From positions 8,866,001-8,930,000 of the forward strand of contig OX359246.1 in NCBI GenBank assembly GCA_947179485.1: 64,000 nucleotides of DNA, in the 5' to 3' direction. Below the pieces are notes generated by a model. That model saw nothing but the letters and a program-made list of their open reading frames with translations. It did not search any database and had not been told where the DNA came from. Source of the stretch: Allacma fusca. Taxonomy: Eukaryota; Arthropoda; Collembola; Symphypleona; Sminthuridae. A program made the position numbers and the translations under genes. Positions 61,428-64,000 of the stretch are shown piece by piece. Position 1 is the first letter of the stretch. Every line of letters begins with the position of its first letter.

Positions 61428-61765
61428 TAACTTGTTTAACTATGCCTTGAGTTTAGGTAGGAGAGGGATAGCAACCTTCTTAGGTTGTGCTATGGCATAA
61501 GGCTGGGCTCCATTCTTGAGCCTGATTGTATAGGGTTGTGACATAGTCCCTAACCCTTTGAATAGTTTTGGAAACTCGATATGGGGTTGTACTGCAGTGT
61601 ACTCTCCGACCGTGTTAATCGAGTTGACTGTAAGTTTTATTAGCTGTAGGGCTATGCACTCGTTTCTCCCCAGTAGGGGTTGCTTCAGGCCTGAGGCGAC
61701 GTAGATGTCAGCCTGAGATGCTCTGTCTTTATACAGTAGATTGGCCCTAAATCTGCCGGCAACTG

Positions 61766-62008
61766 CTAAATTTGTGCCATTCGCGCACTGAATTTTCTGT
61801 GGTCCGGTCGCAAATGATTGACTGCTTTGGGTAGGTTTTGTTCAAAAATGTGCTCTGGGATGATGGTGACATCCGCTCCCGTGTCTAACTTGAAAATAAT
61901 TGGGACATTTCCCACTATTATCTCTGTTGACCAATTGCTCTTGGGGTGATCTTCAGCCAGGTTGGGGGTTGTACCTGACCGCCTTTTAGTCTTGCTAACC
62001 TCTCCCAT
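61766..62008 (-). pseudogene. Gypsy aspartic protease fragment, copy C
   Basis: As 22000-22242: DTGA active site present, frame lost before RT. A T-to-C difference from A lies just outside, near 61759. Confidence 0.8.
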
Positions 62009-62212
62009 AAATACGGAGTCGGTGCCACTATTTTTGATAACTTCTTGTAATTTTGGTTTACTCTTAGGCTTAGCCGGGTTTTAGGGGGGGTAAACCCGGG
62101 AGTTTTTCTTGCCAAAAACTCTGTCCACATCTGTATTTCCTCCGAAAATGGTGGGTTGTTGCTTCTTAAATTTCTCATGAGTCTTCACGTGAGCTACGGC
62201 TTCCTCCAGGGT

Positions 62213-62689
62213 TTATTTGTCTTTTGTCTGGAGCTGTAGTGATACGGTCTTGTCCAAAATGCCAATCACTATACGGTCTCTAATTAACTCATCATGTAGG
62301 GACTGAAAATTACAAGTTTTTGCCAATTTGTGGATGTCCGTGATGAATTGATCCACATTCTCATCTGTGTGCTGTACTCGGGAATTGAACATGAAGCGTT
62401 CAAACACGACGTTCAGTTTCCCAATGAAATGGGCTCGGAAGGCTTCACATACTTTATCGTAATCTTTGGCGTCCGTTTTGCTGAGTTGAAAAGAATCAAA
62501 GATTTCGTATGCATTTCCACCCATATGGTAGAGTAAGGAGCTAATCTTCCAGTCGTCATCAGTCTGTTTGGAAAGGGTCACAAACCCTTGAAAACGACGA
62601 ATCCAGGTTGTCCACTCAGATGGGGTGTCGTAGGAGAATCCCTCTGAAGGTCAGTGTGCGTCCGTTGGAGGTGCAGCTGGAGTAGCCAT
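62213..62689 (-). pseudogene. Gypsy gag remnant, copy C
   Basis: As 22447-22923, with TGA at codon 13 (62651-62653) and TAA at 62213-62215. No zinc knuckle seen. Confidence 0.8.
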
Positions 62690-62825
62690 GATGAAGGTGA
62701 GAAGAGAGACTGGAGTTTTGTGCCCACGGAGCGTATGTGGAAGTGAGTAGTATGTGTATTTTTACCGTAAAGTGTAAACTTTAAAGTATGATTAATTGGT
62801 GTGAATTTGACCGTAGCTGCCACCA

Positions 62826-63171
62826 TGCATTAAAATCTGATTATATTCGGTAGCGAATAAATGTACGTAGATATTAACGAAGATAATTGAATAGGAAAGA
62901 TTATGGTTTATTCCAAGAAAGCCGAATGTGAAGGTAGGAGTGAGAGAGTAAGAGTAGTGATAGTAATTGAGACGCAACTGAGGTAATAGAAGGAAGGAAT
63001 CCTTTATATACGGGCACGAGAGTGTGTCCCAGCCTGGCAAAGGTAACGGCTGCAGAAGGGTTAGGTTGGAACAGGATGATTCCAGTTTATGCAGGTTCAG
63101 ACAGGAATGAGCAGGTGTTGGGGAGGATGAAGTGTAACGGTAGAAACATAACATATGTACATTCCTGCACA
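62826..63171 (-). repeat. 5' LTR of the Gypsy element, copy C
   Basis: 346 bp. It differs from the A copy at three or four bases (for example TTAAAATCTG for TTAATATCTG near its 3' edge and TTCGG for TGCGG). Confidence 0.93.
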
Positions 63172-63949
63172 GTTTTCATAAACGAGCCAGATGTGGCACC
63201 AAGCCGAATGTCAGTTGTAGCAGTTGTCGCAGTTGGGAATGCGGCAGTTGGCTTAGAACCTAACTCATTTTTTCGGGAAACAATATCCGTCTGGAGAGGT
63301 AGGGAAATTTGGATAATAATGTAGCCTTCGTGTAGTCCTGTAGTGATGTAAATATTCCGGTCTGTTCTAAGTAATCTGATTTTGTCTCGAGGGTCATTCT
63401 AAATGGTCTGTTTCACACTCGCGGAACAAGGAATATAATCCGGTGGATTTCCTGAACTAGAAACATGGCCCAGTCCATCCGTCGGACGTTTGGACAAAAC
63501 ATTAGCCGCGGCGAATTATTTGTACTTATTACTGGCATTTACACTTTCGGGTACAGCTATTTCATGATCCGCACTTGCAAGATATTTTGATGCAAGTATA
63601 ATTTCTCAACCTGCACTTTCAATTTACCCAACTTGAATTACCAAGTTCGGATTCCCGTTTTACTTGTACCTGACCCTATTTATCACGTACATTTAAAGGC
63701 TTAACCCGAACTTGACCCGATCTGGTACGTGTCAAGTTATACTTGTACTTGAGTGCAGCTCTGTCCAAGATGTAGGACCAGGCCGGAAAAGACTAAAACC
63801 TTTGCTCTAGACCACAACCGTTCCAGCACTTATTGTTAGCCCTGGCGGCAAGCGCCAGTAAACGGGGGGTTTTGAAATTCCTTAAACAGAATTAGACCCA
63901 CGACTCCCACGAGTCACTATACATAAATTAACATTGTTGAATTATCAAT

Positions 63950-64000
63950 ATGGAGCAAGGATCAAATACTGCCGAGGCAATTGAAAATGAGAGTTGGCCT
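63950..64000 (+). pseudogene. Short ORF start, cut by the window end, copy C
   Basis: Counterpart of 24184-24291. The window ends after the codons for ESWP, so the stop seen in copy A cannot be checked. Confidence 0.28.

Larger units (their letters stand above)
58373..63171 (-). mobile_element. Ty3/Gypsy LTR retrotransposon, copy C
   Basis: LTRs at 58373-58748 and 62826-63171, GTTTT duplications at 58368-58372 and 63172-63176. It carries the same lesions as copy A (gag TGA and TAA, protease frameshift, RT TAG at 61440-61442), so these predate the A/C split. About ten of the roughly twenty A/C differences fall in this element. Confidence 0.95.
39757..64000. repeat. Copy C of the large direct repeat
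   Basis: Near-identical to 1-24234. Sequence before 39757 cannot be compared because copy A begins at the window edge, so 39757 is not proven to be a duplication breakpoint. The block is still matching copy A when the window ends. Confidence 0.97.

Noticed and set aside
1..64000. tRNA or rRNA genes
   Set aside because: I looked for cloverleaf-like blocks and rRNA-like conserved segments and saw none.

Overview
The window is eukaryotic and almost certainly from an animal, probably an invertebrate and plausibly an arthropod. It is AT-rich and gene-poor, has spliced genes with GT-AG introns, and is crowded with Tc1/mariner, Tigger/pogo-like, hAT-like and Ty3/Gypsy elements. No family here fixes the species.

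The dominant fact is duplication. Positions 1-24234 (copy A) recur at 39757-64000 (copy C) in the same order and strand, with an offset of 39756-39766. I found only about 20 differences by eye over 24 kb. Between them lies an older, diverged relative (copy B, about 26.0-39.0 kb). B shares the gene-bearing core but lacks most of the transposon insertions. The layout is A - B - C, where A+B forms a repeat period of about 39.76 kb. The window ends inside C, so it cannot show whether a second B follows. The arrangement is either a very recent tandem duplication or two haplotypes joined in assembly.

The one convincing host gene is a small rhodopsin-like seven-transmembrane receptor of 326 residues in three exons on the + strand. 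It occurs three times: A 11770-15129, B 35246-37068 and C 51535-54895. It keeps the class A landmarks N1.50, D2.50, W4.50, W-x-P in TM6 and N-P in TM7, but lacks the DRY motif. About 5.5 kb upstream of each copy, on the opposite strand, are broken exons that look like a second receptor of similar type. A short ORF near 38.4 kb is open in B and stopped in A.

The rest is mobile DNA. A and C carry: a degenerate Tc1/mariner element with intact ends (2731-3863); a hAT-like element filled with 41-bp repeats (4172-5355); a Tigger-like MITE (7260-7419); two hAT-like elements in receptor intron 2 (13405-14487, 14549-14957); a long-TIR MITE (16108-16968); and a 4.8-kb Gypsy element on the - strand (18607-23405). 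The Gypsy element has LTRs, a primer-binding site, a polypurine tract and a 5-bp target duplication, but gag, protease and the RT N-terminus are broken. B holds the empty sites for several of these. B also has its own hAT-in-hAT nest (26730-28239). C repeats the A inventory.

Several of the non-autonomous elements are built mostly from one short motif reiterated many times, with a different motif in each element. That is the most unusual theme of the window.
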